Translations under genes and position numbers: made by a program
Notes under the pieces: generated by a model
Seen by the model: the letters and a program-made list of their open reading frames with translations, nothing else
Databases searched by the model: none
Told to the model about the DNA's origin: nothing
From: Bacteroidota bacterium
GTDB taxonomy: Bacteria; Bacteroidota; Bacteroidia; Bacteroidales; SZUA-534
NCBI GenBank assembly: GCA_003250355.1
Contig: QKGS01000011.1
Coordinates: forward strand, 1-36,198
Direction: 5' to 3'
DNA: 36,198 bases
In this document: positions 18,175 to 26,801 of the stretch, piece after piece
How the letters are laid out: each line of letters opens with the position of its first letter
Numbering within the stretch: position 1 is the first letter of the stretch

Positions 18175-18939
18175 ATGATTGATACGCACGCTCACTTATA
18201 CGCTTCCGAATTTGAAAACGACATAAACCAAACCATACAACGCGCTGTTAATGCAGGAGTTAAGCATATAGTACTTCCGGCTATTGACTCCCAAAGCCAC
18301 AGAGAATTAATTAATTTGTATAAAACAAATCCCGATTTTTTTATTCCCTTTATGGGTTTGCATCCCACTTCTGTAAATGAAAAATATAAACATGAACTGG
18401 CAGTGGTAGAAAAGCATTTACATGAAAATGTGTTTTTAAAAGGAATAGGCGAAATAGGTATAGACCTGTATTGGGATAAAACATATTACAAACAACAGGT
18501 TGATGCTTTGCAAATACAGCTTAACTGGGCTAAGGAGTTAAATAAACCGGTAATAATTCATGTTCGCAATTCATTTGATGAAACGTACAACGTAATAAAA
18601 CCTTTGCAAAACGGTAAACTTAAAGGGATATTTCACTGTTTTGGCGAAAATGCCGAAGTGGCCAAACAAATAACCGATATGGGGTTTATGCTTGGAATAG
18701 GAGGGGTTGTAACTTTTAAAAACACCCACCTTAGAGAAACATTAAAGAGTGTTGACCTGCAAGATATAGTTCTGGAAACCGACAGCCCATATTTGGCTCC
18801 CGTTCCATACAGGGGCAAAAGAAATGAACCTGCTTATATGCAATACATTACAGCACAACTGGCTCAGGTTTATAACACCGATGTGCAAACCATTATTAAC
18901 CGTACAACAGAAAATTTCAATCACTTATTTGAAGTTTAA
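18175..18939 (+). CDS. tatD: TatD family metal-dependent hydrolase / deoxyribonuclease
   Basis: The 254-residue product is a TIM-barrel amidohydrolase-fold enzyme of the TatD family, which includes metal-dependent DNases that act on 3' ends. The metal-binding HxH motif is H5-A-H7 in IDTHAHLY. GIGEIGIDLYW carries the conserved Glu, VIIHVRN and GIFHCFGE carry the His ligands, and LETDSPYLAP carries the final Asp. A TTG at 18169 extends the frame by two codons. I chose the ATG at 18175 because it gives the standard MIDTHAH start. The family has several paralogs (TatD, YcfH, YjjV), so the exact subfamily is not certain. Confidence 0.93.
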   Translation: MIDTHAHLYASEFENDINQTIQRAVNAGVKHIVLPAIDSQSHRELINLYKTNPDFFIPFMGLHPTSVNEKYKHELAVVEKHLHENVFLKGIGEIGIDLYWDKTYYKQQVDALQIQLNWAKELNKPVIIHVRNSFDETYNVIKPLQNGKLKGIFHCFGENAEVAKQITDMGFMLGIGGVVTFKNTHLRETLKSVDLQDIVLETDSPYLAPVPYRGKRNEPAYMQYITAQLAQVYNTDVQTIINRTTENFNHLFEV

Positions 18940-19131
18940 TGCAATAAAGTATTAGCCGGCATTTCAGTAACAATATTGAGTGCCTTATAATGTTAAAATA
19001 ATATTACAAAGCATAATAACGCTTATGTGACAAATGTCAGGAAAGTAAAATAAATGCTGCTCGGGGATATGAGGTTATAAAATTTTTTGTATTTTTCGTC
19101 GCATTTTAGCGTCAGGCTTGCATATAATAAA

Positions 19132-19219
19132 GGAGAAATGGCCGAGTGGTCGAAGGCGCACGCCTGGAAAGTGTGTATCCGTCACAAGCGGATCGGGGGT
19201 TCGAATCCCTCTTTCTCCG
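19132..19219 (+). tRNA. tRNA-Ser (anticodon GGA)
   Basis: The 7-base acceptor stem GGAGAAA/TTTCTCC pairs perfectly, with G as discriminator base. The anticodon stem CACGC/GTGTG encloses the loop CTGGAAA, giving anticodon GGA for UCC and UCU serine codons. A long variable arm (ATCCG/CGGAT stem) is typical of class II tRNA-Ser. The T-arm has the TTCGAAT loop. The CCA end is not encoded. It lies 66 bases before exbB and could share its transcript. Confidence 0.97.
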
Positions 19220-19285
19220 CAAAAATGTAACTGATTAGTAACTAATTTTTAAAAACTTAAATAAATAAACAAAAATCGCAAAGCA

Positions 19286-20098
19286 ATGAAAAGATTACTT
19301 GCATTATTAACAATTGTAGGGATGCTTTCAATGGCATCGAACGTAATTTACGCAGAAGAAGTACAAGATTCTACTGTAACTGAAGTAGCTGCTCAGACTG
19401 CAGCTGTAGAAGAAACTGCTCCGGCAACTGAAGAAGTAGCTGACGACGCTATTGAAGGTCAAAGCTTACACGCTGCAATTAAGCAGAAGTTTATCGAGGG
19501 TGGACCCGGATTTATGGGAGTTGTAGTGTTAGCTCTAATATTTGGTTTAGCAATAGCTATTGAGCGTATCTTAATTCTTAATTTTTCTACCACAAACACT
19601 AAAAAATTATTGGCTAACGTTGAGGAGGCTCTTAATTCGGGAGGTATTGAAGCTGCAAAAGAGGTTTGTCGTAACACACGCGGACCGGTAGCAAGTATTT
19701 TCTATCAAGGGTTAGACCGTTCAGGAGAAGGTATTGATATGGTTGAAAAATCGGTAGTTGCTTACGGTGGTGTTCAGGCTTCATTGTTAGAGAAAAACCT
19801 TTCTTGGATATCGTTATTTATTGCTCTTGCACCTATGTTAGGGTTCTTGGGTACTGTAATTGGTATGATCGCAGCATTCGACGCTATTAAAGCAGCCGGC
19901 GACATTTCTCCATCGCTTGTAGCAGGTGGTATCTCTCAGGCTCTTATTACAACTGTTGGTGGTCTTATTGTTGCTATGATTCTTCAGGTACTTTATAACT
20001 ATTGCGTAGCAAAAATTGACTCTATTATTAATGAGATGGAAGATGCATCTATTACTTTGATAGATATTTTAACAAAATATAGTCACTCTCAAAAATAA
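19286..20098 (+). CDS. exbB: ExbB/TolQ/MotA-family proton channel protein
   Basis: This 270-residue inner-membrane protein belongs to the proton channel that energises TonB-dependent outer-membrane transport. An N-terminal signal-like helix (1-24) is followed by an acidic Ala/Glu-rich stretch (25-60), a form common in Bacteroidota. The three core helices lie at about 76-96, 165-190 and 205-230. The cytoplasmic segment contains GPVASIFYQGL, and the channel region contains LAPMLGFLGTVIGMI and GGISQALITTVGGLIVA. It heads a four-gene operon with a small membrane protein and two ExbD proteins. TolQ is an alternative name for this superfamily, but the paired ExbD genes favour the Ton-like role. Confidence 0.93.
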   Translation: MKRLLALLTIVGMLSMASNVIYAEEVQDSTVTEVAAQTAAVEETAPATEEVADDAIEGQSLHAAIKQKFIEGGPGFMGVVVLALIFGLAIAIERILILNFSTTNTKKLLANVEEALNSGGIEAAKEVCRNTRGPVASIFYQGLDRSGEGIDMVEKSVVAYGGVQASLLEKNLSWISLFIALAPMLGFLGTVIGMIAAFDAIKAAGDISPSLVAGGISQALITTVGGLIVAMILQVLYNYCVAKIDSIINEMEDASITLIDILTKYSHSQK

Positions 20099-20107
20099 TT
20101 TTGAAAA

Positions 20108-20530
20108 ATGGAAAAAAGTTTAGCAGTTAAAGTTATTACTTACCTTTTCTATGCTCTTTTTATATTTAGTATTGTATTTGCAGTAATATTTGCAACTGAC
20201 GCATTAGGTAAAGGTGATTTATTGATAAAATGGTCTTATGTATTATCATTTGTTTCCATAGGCGGAACTTTAATTTTTATGATTAAAGATATGTTCCGTT
20301 CTAAGAAAACAATGATTATGAGTGGTGCTATTATTGTATTTGGAGGGTTATTAATTGGTGTTTCGTTAGGAATGTCAACAGATGCCCCAATTGTAAATGC
20401 AGTTGGTGAAGTTATTGCCAACGGTAAAACAGCAAAAATATCAGATGCCACTTTGTATCTTTTATATATCCTATTAGGATTATCATTTGTAAGTTTACTT
20501 TACACTGAAATAAGTAAAGTATTTAAATAA
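20108..20530 (+). CDS. Small four-helix membrane protein of the ExbB/ExbD operon
   Basis: I do not recognise a named family for this 140-residue protein. Four hydrophobic helices are visible at about 10-30, 40-58, 68-88 and 115-135. Charged connections such as KDMFRSKK lie between helices 2 and 3. It sits 9 bases after exbB and 35 bases before the first exbD. A similar small membrane protein between exbB and exbD is common in Bacteroidota, which suggests an accessory role in the proton channel complex. That role is inferred from position only. Confidence 0.8.
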   Translation: MEKSLAVKVITYLFYALFIFSIVFAVIFATDALGKGDLLIKWSYVLSFVSIGGTLIFMIKDMFRSKKTMIMSGAIIVFGGLLIGVSLGMSTDAPIVNAVGEVIANGKTAKISDATLYLLYILLGLSFVSLLYTEISKVFK

Positions 20531-20565
20531 TAATTAGGCCATTAGGCTATTAAAAATGGAATAAA

Positions 20566-21144
20566 ATGCCAAGAAAGCTTCCTGAATATAATGCATCTTC
20601 TTTGGCCGACATTGCATTTATGCTTTTAATCTTCTTCCTGGTTACTACAACTATGGATACTGATTTGGGTATATCTACACAGCTTCCGCCTCCGGTACCG
20701 CCACAACAAAACGACGATGATCAGAAAATCAAAGAGCGTAACGTATTTGTGGTACTGATTAACAAAAATGACCAATTATTGGTTGAGGGTAAGCTTATGC
20801 AAATAGGTGACTTAAAAGAAGCGGCAAAAGAATTCATAGAAAACCCTAACCGCAGTGAAGAATTACCTGAATTTAAAGTTAAAGAAGTTGAATTCTTTGG
20901 TGAGGTAGAAGTATCGAAACAGGTAATATCACTTCAAAATGACCGCGGTACATCTTATGGATTATACATACAGGTACAAAACGAATTGGTAAAGGCTTAT
21001 AACGAACTTCGTGATGAGCTTTCTCTTAGAAAATTCGGTAAACCATACGAAGAACTTGACTCTGACCGTCAGGCTGCTGTTCGTGTTATTTACCCTAAGA
21101 GTATCTCAGAAGCTGAGCCAAAAAATTATGGAGGAGGTAGTTAA
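20566..21144 (+). CDS. exbD: ExbD/TolR-family biopolymer transport protein (first copy)
   Basis: This 192-residue protein has one N-terminal membrane helix (about 14-33) containing the conserved proton-translocating aspartate D15 in SLADIAFMLLIFFLV, then a periplasmic domain. A proline-rich stretch (LPPPVPPQ) follows the helix. The product is longer than a classical ExbD (about 140 residues) because of an insertion in the middle of the periplasmic domain. It is followed after two bases by a second exbD. With ExbB it should form the motor that powers TonB. Confidence 0.92.
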   Translation: MPRKLPEYNASSLADIAFMLLIFFLVTTTMDTDLGISTQLPPPVPPQQNDDDQKIKERNVFVVLINKNDQLLVEGKLMQIGDLKEAAKEFIENPNRSEELPEFKVKEVEFFGEVEVSKQVISLQNDRGTSYGLYIQVQNELVKAYNELRDELSLRKFGKPYEELDSDRQAAVRVIYPKSISEAEPKNYGGGS

Positions 21145-21146
21145 TT

Positions 21147-21617
21147 ATGGGAAAATTTAGAAAAGACGACGGAAAAGAAGTACCGGCTATTAATACATCA
21201 GCCTTACCTGATATTGTATTTATGCTACTATTTTTCTTCATGGTTAGTACTACTATGAAAGAAGTAACTCTTAAAGTTAAAATGACTATACCGGGTGCTA
21301 CCGAAGTTAAGAAACTGGAGAAAAAGTCGCTTGTAAGCTATATTTACATAGGTGAGCCACAACGCCAGTTTGCTAAAATGTTCGGTACCGAACCTCGTAT
21401 TCAGCTTAACGATGCTTTTGCTAATGTGTCGGATATAGCCGATTACATTGAGGCTGAACGTGCTAAACGCGACGAAGCCGAAGTACCGTTAATGACTACT
21501 TCGCTTAAAGTAGATGAGAATACCAAAATGGGTATTGTTACCGATGTTAAGCAAGAACTGCGTAGAGTTAGTGCTCTTAAAATCAACTATTCTACTAAGA
21601 AGGTTGTTAAAGAATAA
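21147..21617 (+). CDS. exbD: ExbD/TolR-family biopolymer transport protein (second copy)
   Basis: This 156-residue paralog of the preceding gene has one helix at about 20-38 carrying D22 in ALPDIVFMLLFFFMV, then a periplasmic domain ending in KINYSTKKVVKE. The two ExbD sequences differ clearly outside the helix, so they probably assemble together rather than being redundant copies. The operon ends at the hairpin terminator at 21639-21668. Confidence 0.92.
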   Translation: MGKFRKDDGKEVPAINTSALPDIVFMLLFFFMVSTTMKEVTLKVKMTIPGATEVKKLEKKSLVSYIYIGEPQRQFAKMFGTEPRIQLNDAFANVSDIADYIEAERAKRDEAEVPLMTTSLKVDENTKMGIVTDVKQELRRVSALKINYSTKKVVKE

Positions 21618-21638
21618 TAAGTTTGTTCTTAATATATA

Positions 21639-21668
21639 AAGGCTGTTCCAATTGGAGCAGCCTTTTTT
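21639..21668 (+). terminator. Rho-independent terminator of the exbB-exbD operon
   Basis: AAGGCTGTTCC (21639-21649) pairs with GGAGCAGCCTT (21654-21664), with one G-U pair, around an AATT loop. A run of six T follows. It lies 22 bases after the last stop codon. Confidence 0.93.
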
Positions 21669-21805
21669 ATTTGTATGTAAATTATTTATATTTAACCCGC
21701 TTTATGCATTAGGTTTTTTTATCTAAACTTTAATAGAGTAGTAATTAATACTTTCTACTTCTGTACTATACTTAGTTTCGGTTCTAATGCAACAAATTGG
21801 TAAAC

Positions 21806-22546
21806 ATGAAATTTTTTGAGCAGTTAGGCAGGTACTTTATATTCATAACTCAGGTTTTTCGTAAACCTGAAAAAAGTGCCGTATGGTTCAGGCAGTTTGT
21901 TCGTGAATTGCAAACGCTTGGTGTTAATTCAGTAGGAATAGTTATACTGGTATCAATATTTATAGGTGCTGCCATAACTATACAAACTGCCTATAATATG
22001 GATAACCCGCTATATCCGCGTTATTTGGTAAGCTTAACAACCCGCGATACTTTGCTTTTGGAATTTTCATCGACTATAATTGCACTTATACTTGCCGGTA
22101 AAGTGGGTTCTAATATAGCATCGGAAATAGGTACTATGCGTATAACCGAACAAATAGATGCACTGGAAATTATGGGTGTTAATTCGGCTTCGTTTATAGT
22201 ATCGCCAAAAGTGTTTGCTCTTGTTATATTTATGCCTGTATTGGTAATAATAAGCATATTTGTGGGCATTATAGGCGGTTGGGTATCGGCTATACTTTCA
22301 GGTGTAGTTACTACTAAAGACTTTGTGTATGGCATTCAATTAGAATTTAAACCGTTTTATATTCCTTATTCATTAATTAAGTCGGTTGTATATGCCTATA
22401 TAATTGTTACTGTTTCGGCATTTCACGGATACTATGCCAAAGGGGGCGCACTCGATGTAGGCAAATCGAGCACTAAGGCTGTTGTACACAGTAGTATATT
22501 GGTATTGCTTTTCGACTTGTTATTAACCCAGCTTATATTGTCATGA
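21806..22546 (+). CDS. mlaE: MlaE-family ABC transporter permease
   Basis: The 246-residue inner-membrane permease (MlaE/DUF140 family) is part of a phospholipid transport system that maintains outer-membrane lipid asymmetry. Hydrophobic helices are visible through 35-240. The family's conserved stretch is present as EIGTMRITEQIDALEIMGVN near residues 108-127. A TTG at 21797 would add three residues. The ATG at 21806 gives a more usual MKFFEQLG start. The stop codon overlaps the start of the ATPase gene (ATGA). The partner MCE-domain protein (MlaD) is not in this window. Confidence 0.92.
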   Translation: MKFFEQLGRYFIFITQVFRKPEKSAVWFRQFVRELQTLGVNSVGIVILVSIFIGAAITIQTAYNMDNPLYPRYLVSLTTRDTLLLEFSSTIIALILAGKVGSNIASEIGTMRITEQIDALEIMGVNSASFIVSPKVFALVIFMPVLVIISIFVGIIGGWVSAILSGVVTTKDFVYGIQLEFKPFYIPYSLIKSVVYAYIIVTVSAFHGYYAKGGALDVGKSSTKAVVHSSILVLLFDLLLTQLILS

Positions 22547-23289
22547 TAAGTGTAAAAAACGTATCGAAAAGCTTTGAAAATAAGGCTGTACTGAATAATG
22601 TCAGTGCAGATTTTGAGCCTGCTAAAGTTAATATGATAATAGGTAAAAGTGGTTCCGGTAAAACAGTACTGTTAAAATCGCTTGTGGGGCTGCATGAAAT
22701 AGATAGTGGTGCAATATTATTCAGTGGTATCGATTTTTGCTCGCTGAAAGTGAAAGAGAAGGCAAAAATAAGGCGCGAAGTAGGAATGTTGTTTCAAGGT
22801 GGAGCACTGTTCGATTCGGCTACAATACTTGAAAATATACTTTATCCACTCGATTTGTTTACAAATAAAACATACCGAGAGAAATACCAGCGGGTTAAGT
22901 TTTGTTTAGACAGGGTTAACTTGCAGGGAGTGGAAAAGCTATATCCGGCCGAGCTTAGCGGTGGAATGCAAAAGCGTGCAGCAATAGCCCGGGCTATTGC
23001 TTTGAATCCTAAGTATTTGTTTTGCGATGAGCCCAACTCGGGATTAGACCCTCAAACTGCCATTGTTATTGACAAGCTGATACAAGAGATAACATACGAA
23101 TTTAATATCACCACAGTAGTAAATACCCACGATATGAACTCTGTTTTGGAGTCGTCGGATAACATTAATTTTATACATCAGGGTAAGTCGTGGTGGTATG
23201 GCCATAAAGAGGAGCTTTTAAATACCGATAATGAGGAGCTTAAGCAATTTCTGTTCTCATCGGAGGTTATGCGCCGAATAAAGAGGTAG
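22543..23289 (+). CDS. mlaF: ABC transporter ATP-binding protein, MlaF type
   Basis: The 248-residue ATPase drives the MlaE permease encoded just upstream, with four bases of overlap. Walker A is GKSGSGKT at 34-41, the signature ELSGGMQKRAAIARA begins at 137, and Walker B is YLFCDEPNSGLD with D162 and E163, followed by the switch histidine in VNTHDM. The DEPNSGLDP form is close to the MlaF consensus DEPFAGLDP. The direction of lipid movement cannot be deduced from sequence. Confidence 0.92.
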   Translation: MISVKNVSKSFENKAVLNNVSADFEPAKVNMIIGKSGSGKTVLLKSLVGLHEIDSGAILFSGIDFCSLKVKEKAKIRREVGMLFQGGALFDSATILENILYPLDLFTNKTYREKYQRVKFCLDRVNLQGVEKLYPAELSGGMQKRAAIARAIALNPKYLFCDEPNSGLDPQTAIVIDKLIQEITYEFNITTVVNTHDMNSVLESSDNINFIHQGKSWWYGHKEELLNTDNEELKQFLFSSEVMRRIKR

Positions 23290-23370
23290 AAATTATTATT
23301 ATCCTTAAAACCAGGGGAATAAAGTAACTGAGTTTGTAAACAAATGGGGGTTTTAGAAATTTAAAAAGCT

Positions 23371-23378
23371 TATCTTTG
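23371..23378 (+). promoter_or_regulatory. Candidate -7 element (TATCTTTG) for the HepT/MntA module
   Basis: The motif matches TAnnTTTG and lies 20 bases before the ATG at 23399. A TTTT at 23351-23354 is 16 bases upstream, shorter than the usual spacing, so the -33 part is weak. Confidence 0.45.
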
Positions 23379-23398
23379 TTAAAAAATAAACTAGAACA

Positions 23399-23698
23399 AT
23401 GATTGATTCTACTACTTTACTTAAATATTTGTCAGATAATAAGAAACGTTATCAGGCGGACTACCATTTGACAAAAATAGGAGTATTTGGATCAATTGCC
23501 AGAGGCGAACAAACAGACCAAAGTGATATTGATTTGTTGATTGAATTTGAGCCAAATACTGAAGATATACACACTATTAAGTATAAACTGAAGACTGAGA
23601 TTTATAATGTTTTTCATACGACAGTTGATATATGCAGGCTAAAATATATTAAACCTGTTTTTAGGGCAATTATAGAATCAGAAGTTAAATATGTATAA
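23399..23698 (+). CDS. mntA: MntA-type minimal nucleotidyltransferase (antitoxin)
   Basis: This 99-residue protein belongs to the minimal nucleotidyltransferase (MNT) family. The signature GS-x10-DxD is exact: G31-S32, then D43-I-D45. In studied HepT/MntA systems, MntA AMPylates a tyrosine of the HepT toxin and so neutralises it. The gene overlaps the next by eight bases, which couples translation, and the antitoxin-first order is usual for the module. Some MNT-HEPN pairs have other roles, so neutralisation by AMPylation is inferred from family knowledge. Confidence 0.92.
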   Translation: MIDSTTLLKYLSDNKKRYQADYHLTKIGVFGSIARGEQTDQSDIDLLIEFEPNTEDIHTIKYKLKTEIYNVFHTTVDICRLKYIKPVFRAIIESEVKYV

Positions 23699-24041
23699 AA
23701 CTAGTCATAAAGACTTTGCTTGCATATTGAATATTATTGAGGCAATTCAAAAAATTGAGAATTATAGTGTTGCGTTTAATAACGCTGATGATTTTTATGA
23801 AGATACAAAATCGTTTGATGCTGTTATGATGAACTTTGTAGTGATTGGAGAAATGACCGAAAAGCTATCGGATAAGATTATTGATGAGACATCAGATAAT
23901 ATTGAATGGTTACGAATACGTGCGCTTAGGAATATTATTGCACATAATTATTTTGGTATTGATGCTGAAGAGATATGGCAAATTATTCATGGTAAATTGA
24001 AGAATCTAAAGATGATACTCTTACAAATTACTGCGGAATAA
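23691..24041 (+). CDS. hepT: HepT-type HEPN (DUF86) RNase toxin
   Basis: This 116-residue all-helical HEPN protein carries the full RX4HXY motif: R80-NIIA-H85-N-Y87. R and H are the RNase active site, and Y87 is the tyrosine modified by the MNT partner in studied systems. The family forms dimers and cleaves RNA, in some systems the end of a tRNA. The ATG at 23691 lies within the end of mntA. No mobility gene is adjacent, although such modules often move between genomes. Confidence 0.92.
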   Translation: MYKTSHKDFACILNIIEAIQKIENYSVAFNNADDFYEDTKSFDAVMMNFVVIGEMTEKLSDKIIDETSDNIEWLRIRALRNIIAHNYFGIDAEEIWQIIHGKLKNLKMILLQITAE

Positions 24042-24379
24042 TTGTGATTAGATTAATAAGAATAGCATTCGGGAGTAAGTATTTACTAACCCCTCTTTAT
24101 AACCCTCCGGTTACGCTAAGAAACGTTGAAAAATAAATTTGCTTTTTCCGGCGTACCTTTACCCCTTTCTGCGGATTTTATGTTTTCGGCACTCCAATTA
24201 TTTACCATTTGCCGTACAAAATGTACAATTTGTCGCATTTACCTTACCTTATTTTACCATTTTTATACCAAATTGTTGTAATACAAAATACCTGAATTCA
24301 GGGATTGTGCACTAAAGCAATTGCAATTGCTTTGTGATATGAAACATTAATTCTAAAAACTTAACAATTTGTATTGAGA
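24042..24379. other. Intergenic region before the secreted-protein cassette
   Basis: This 338-base region has no plausible gene. It contains several TTTACC repeats (about 24198-24270), the 12-base palindrome CCTGAATTCAGG at 24291-24302 and a perfect 20-base palindrome at 24314-24333. These lie 47-90 bases before the first gene of the cassette and may form a control region. I find no exact TAnnTTTG promoter. Confidence 0.6.
24314..24333. promoter_or_regulatory. Perfect 20-base palindrome, possible operator
   Basis: AAAGCAATTGCAATTGCTTT is its own reverse complement and contains two overlapping GCAATTGC units. It lies 46 bases upstream of the ATG at 24380. A second palindrome, CCTGAATTCAGG, is 12 bases further upstream. 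Binding by a dimeric regulator is possible but unproven. Confidence 0.4.
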
Positions 24380-26785
24380 ATGAAATCAGAATATACTCAT
24401 TCACTTAGAACCATTATAACTACAATTGTACTTATAATATCTGCTATTTACTGCCATGCCCAAACCACTTCGGTACTCGATTCGGTGGTGAGAGTAAACT
24501 ACTTAATGGGTAGTAATAATACCGTTTATGTTTCAAGCATTAACACTTCTGTTTACAAACAGGGTGTTATGGTTATGAACAGCTATGCCGCATACGACCA
24601 AACCGATAGCTTAAAAAGCTCAAACCGGACAGTAGTGGAGCTGAACAATGACGGTGATATAACCGACTCTGTAATAATACAAAACAACGATACCGCTTCA
24701 TATTATTTGTGGTTTTACGATACCGATAACATAAAAGTGAAGCGTGAAAAATATGTTTACGATAAATATTTCGAAGCTCTGATGCTAAGAGAATCTATCA
24801 TTTACGACAGTGCCGGCAACCAAACAGAGCTGAAAACTGCCGCTATGAAAGCCGACAGCACCAACTACTATTTTAATTATGCTTATATGTACAGCTACGA
24901 TAATAAAGGGAGACAGGTTGCCGATTATCGTTACCTGATTTCGGAAGACAGCACTATGAGCCTCTATTTAATACGATCTAAGGCCTATTTGCCAACCGAT
25001 TCGCTAGACTACGAATATGAGGTATATAACTGGACTTACGGCAGCGATACCTCATATACATATTATTATTACCTGACCGATACCATAATTTACGACCACT
25101 ATTCTAATTCGTGGTCGGGCAATAATACAGTGAAACTCGACAAACGCGAGATTTTTATATACAATGGCGATGGCAATATTACTGCCCATATTACTCACGG
25201 TTACTATGGCAGCGATAATATTACCTCGGCTTATAGTACATCATATTCATATTTCACCAATGGTTTGTTGAAAGCTTCGGCTAAATACACATACAATATT
25301 AATACAAAGCAGTGGGTTTCCGATGGCGATGTTACAAGCTATATTTACTATTCCGATGGTAAGCTTAAAGAGAAGGAAAGAACTTATACTACATGGTTAT
25401 ACGACAATAACTTTAATCCATATCAGGCAAAGCAGGGCGAGAAGTATACTTATAGTTACAATACCGGTGGTGATATTCTCAGCTATTCATATTTAACTTC
25501 AAATGACTGGGTAAATTATACTGTAAATAAAAGTATTACCAAAAACTACTCAGCCAAAGGTTGCCTGTCGTATATTCACGAATTATCCAATGATTTTTAC
25601 TCATACGAGTATAAGGAATATATTATATCCGACACCAATTGTAATATTATTCAGCGAAAAAGGTATACATATCCCGATGGTGCATTAAGCGAAAATGACA
25701 GGTATGAATTTTACGGTTCGGGTAATATAAAGTCGGAGTACAGGTCAAGTAGTACAATGTCTGACAGAACTGAGTACGATTATTTGGGCAATAAAGTTTG
25801 CAATATTTATAAATCTGCAACCAACGATTTTTGCTCCGCAACAAACTATTACTATACTTATTACACCAATATTGACACTACTGTTTGTGAGAGTGAGGGG
25901 CTTAATTTGTTATATACAAATATATGTAATACAGGTGTATATACCGATACACTTAAATCGTTAGTTGAAACCGATAGTATAATCGTATATAACCTTACGG
26001 TAAATGAGAATGTTACCCGTTTGGATACAGGAGTTTGTGGTAATAAACTACTTGCCTTTAACGGCAAAATGTACAGCCGCGGAGTATACGATTCTGTTAT
26101 AAATAAAAATACTATCGGATGTAACGATATATTCAGACTTTCGGTAACAAAATATCCTGAATTTTATGTTGAAACAGATACTGCAATTTGTAGTGGTACA
26201 AGTATTTATGGGAAAAATGAATCGGGTATTTATTACATTAAAAATAGCACAATACATGGTTGCGACAGCACTATAAAGCTTACGCTTAATGTGGCAGATG
26301 AACCAACAAATGAGCTGAAAGCTGAATATAATCTCTGCTACTCCGATTCGTTGAAAGTAGAATTGCAGGATAACTTCGATGGTTATTTATGGAGTACAGG
26401 CCATAACTCTGAAAGCATTGTCATTAAAGGAGAACAGCTTGGCGAAGGAAGCAGTACTGTATATGTCGATGTGGAGAAAGGGAATTGTGTAACCCGTTTC
26501 ACTTCTCAGGTTAATGTGCACCCCGATACCCCTGCCGACCAATGCTATGTGAAAGGCGACGATATACTGTTTTACCCTAATCCGGCTACCGATGTTTTAA
26601 ATATTGAAACAGGCAGTGAGCTTACAAGGGTAGATATTTGCGATAGCAATGAAAATATTCTGATTACTAGCAATATATCAAATAATGCTCAGATTGATGT
26701 ATCACCGCTTTCAACAGGGAAGTACACCATAAAGTTTATTGCAACCGGCAATGTTATATACGAAAAGGAATTAATAAAACTGTAA
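24380..26785 (+). CDS. Large secreted T9SS-sorted protein with Tyr/Asp-rich repeats
   Basis: This 801-residue exported protein has a signal peptide at about 1-28 (ending CHAQ). The first 500 residues are rich in Tyr, Asp, Ser and Thr, with loose repeats of the form Y-x-Y-x(n)-G-(N/D), which recall YD/RHS-like beta repeats. Residues 500-680 contain cysteine-paired modules of the type C-x-G-T-S...Y.....GCDS, common in Bacteroidota surface proteins. A T9SS type A sorting domain starts at FYPNPATDVL near 730 and runs to the end. A TTG two codons upstream exists, but the ATG at 24380 fits the signal peptide better. It is first in a three-gene cassette, followed after 16 bases by the tail-collar protein. 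Function unknown, probably surface attached. Confidence 0.85.
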   Translation: MKSEYTHSLRTIITTIVLIISAIYCHAQTTSVLDSVVRVNYLMGSNNTVYVSSINTSVYKQGVMVMNSYAAYDQTDSLKSSNRTVVELNNDGDITDSVIIQNNDTASYYLWFYDTDNIKVKREKYVYDKYFEALMLRESIIYDSAGNQTELKTAAMKADSTNYYFNYAYMYSYDNKGRQVADYRYLISEDSTMSLYLIRSKAYLPTDSLDYEYEVYNWTYGSDTSYTYYYYLTDTIIYDHYSNSWSGNNTVKLDKREIFIYNGDGNITAHITHGYYGSDNITSAYSTSYSYFTNGLLKASAKYTYNINTKQWVSDGDVTSYIYYSDGKLKEKERTYTTWLYDNNFNPYQAKQGEKYTYSYNTGGDILSYSYLTSNDWVNYTVNKSITKNYSAKGCLSYIHELSNDFYSYEYKEYIISDTNCNIIQRKRYTYPDGALSENDRYEFYGSGNIKSEYRSSSTMSDRTEYDYLGNKVCNIYKSATNDFCSATNYYYTYYTNIDTTVCESEGLNLLYTNICNTGVYTDTLKSLVETDSIIVYNLTVNENVTRLDTGVCGNKLLAFNGKMYSRGVYDSVINKNTIGCNDIFRLSVTKYPEFYVETDTAICSGTSIYGKNESGIYYIKNSTIHGCDSTIKLTLNVADEPTNELKAEYNLCYSDSLKVELQDNFDGYLWSTGHNSESIVIKGEQLGEGSSTVYVDVEKGNCVTRFTSQVNVHPDTPADQCYVKGDDILFYPNPATDVLNIETGSELTRVDICDSNENILITSNISNNAQIDVSPLSTGKYTIKFIATGNVIYEKELIKL

Positions 26786-26801
26786 ATAATTTGAATTGAA
26801 T

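Noticed and set aside
24380-26785. RHS/YD-repeat polymorphic toxin
   Set aside because: The Tyr/Asp repeats are only loosely similar, there is no RHS core motif or toxin tip, and the C-terminus is a T9SS sorting domain.
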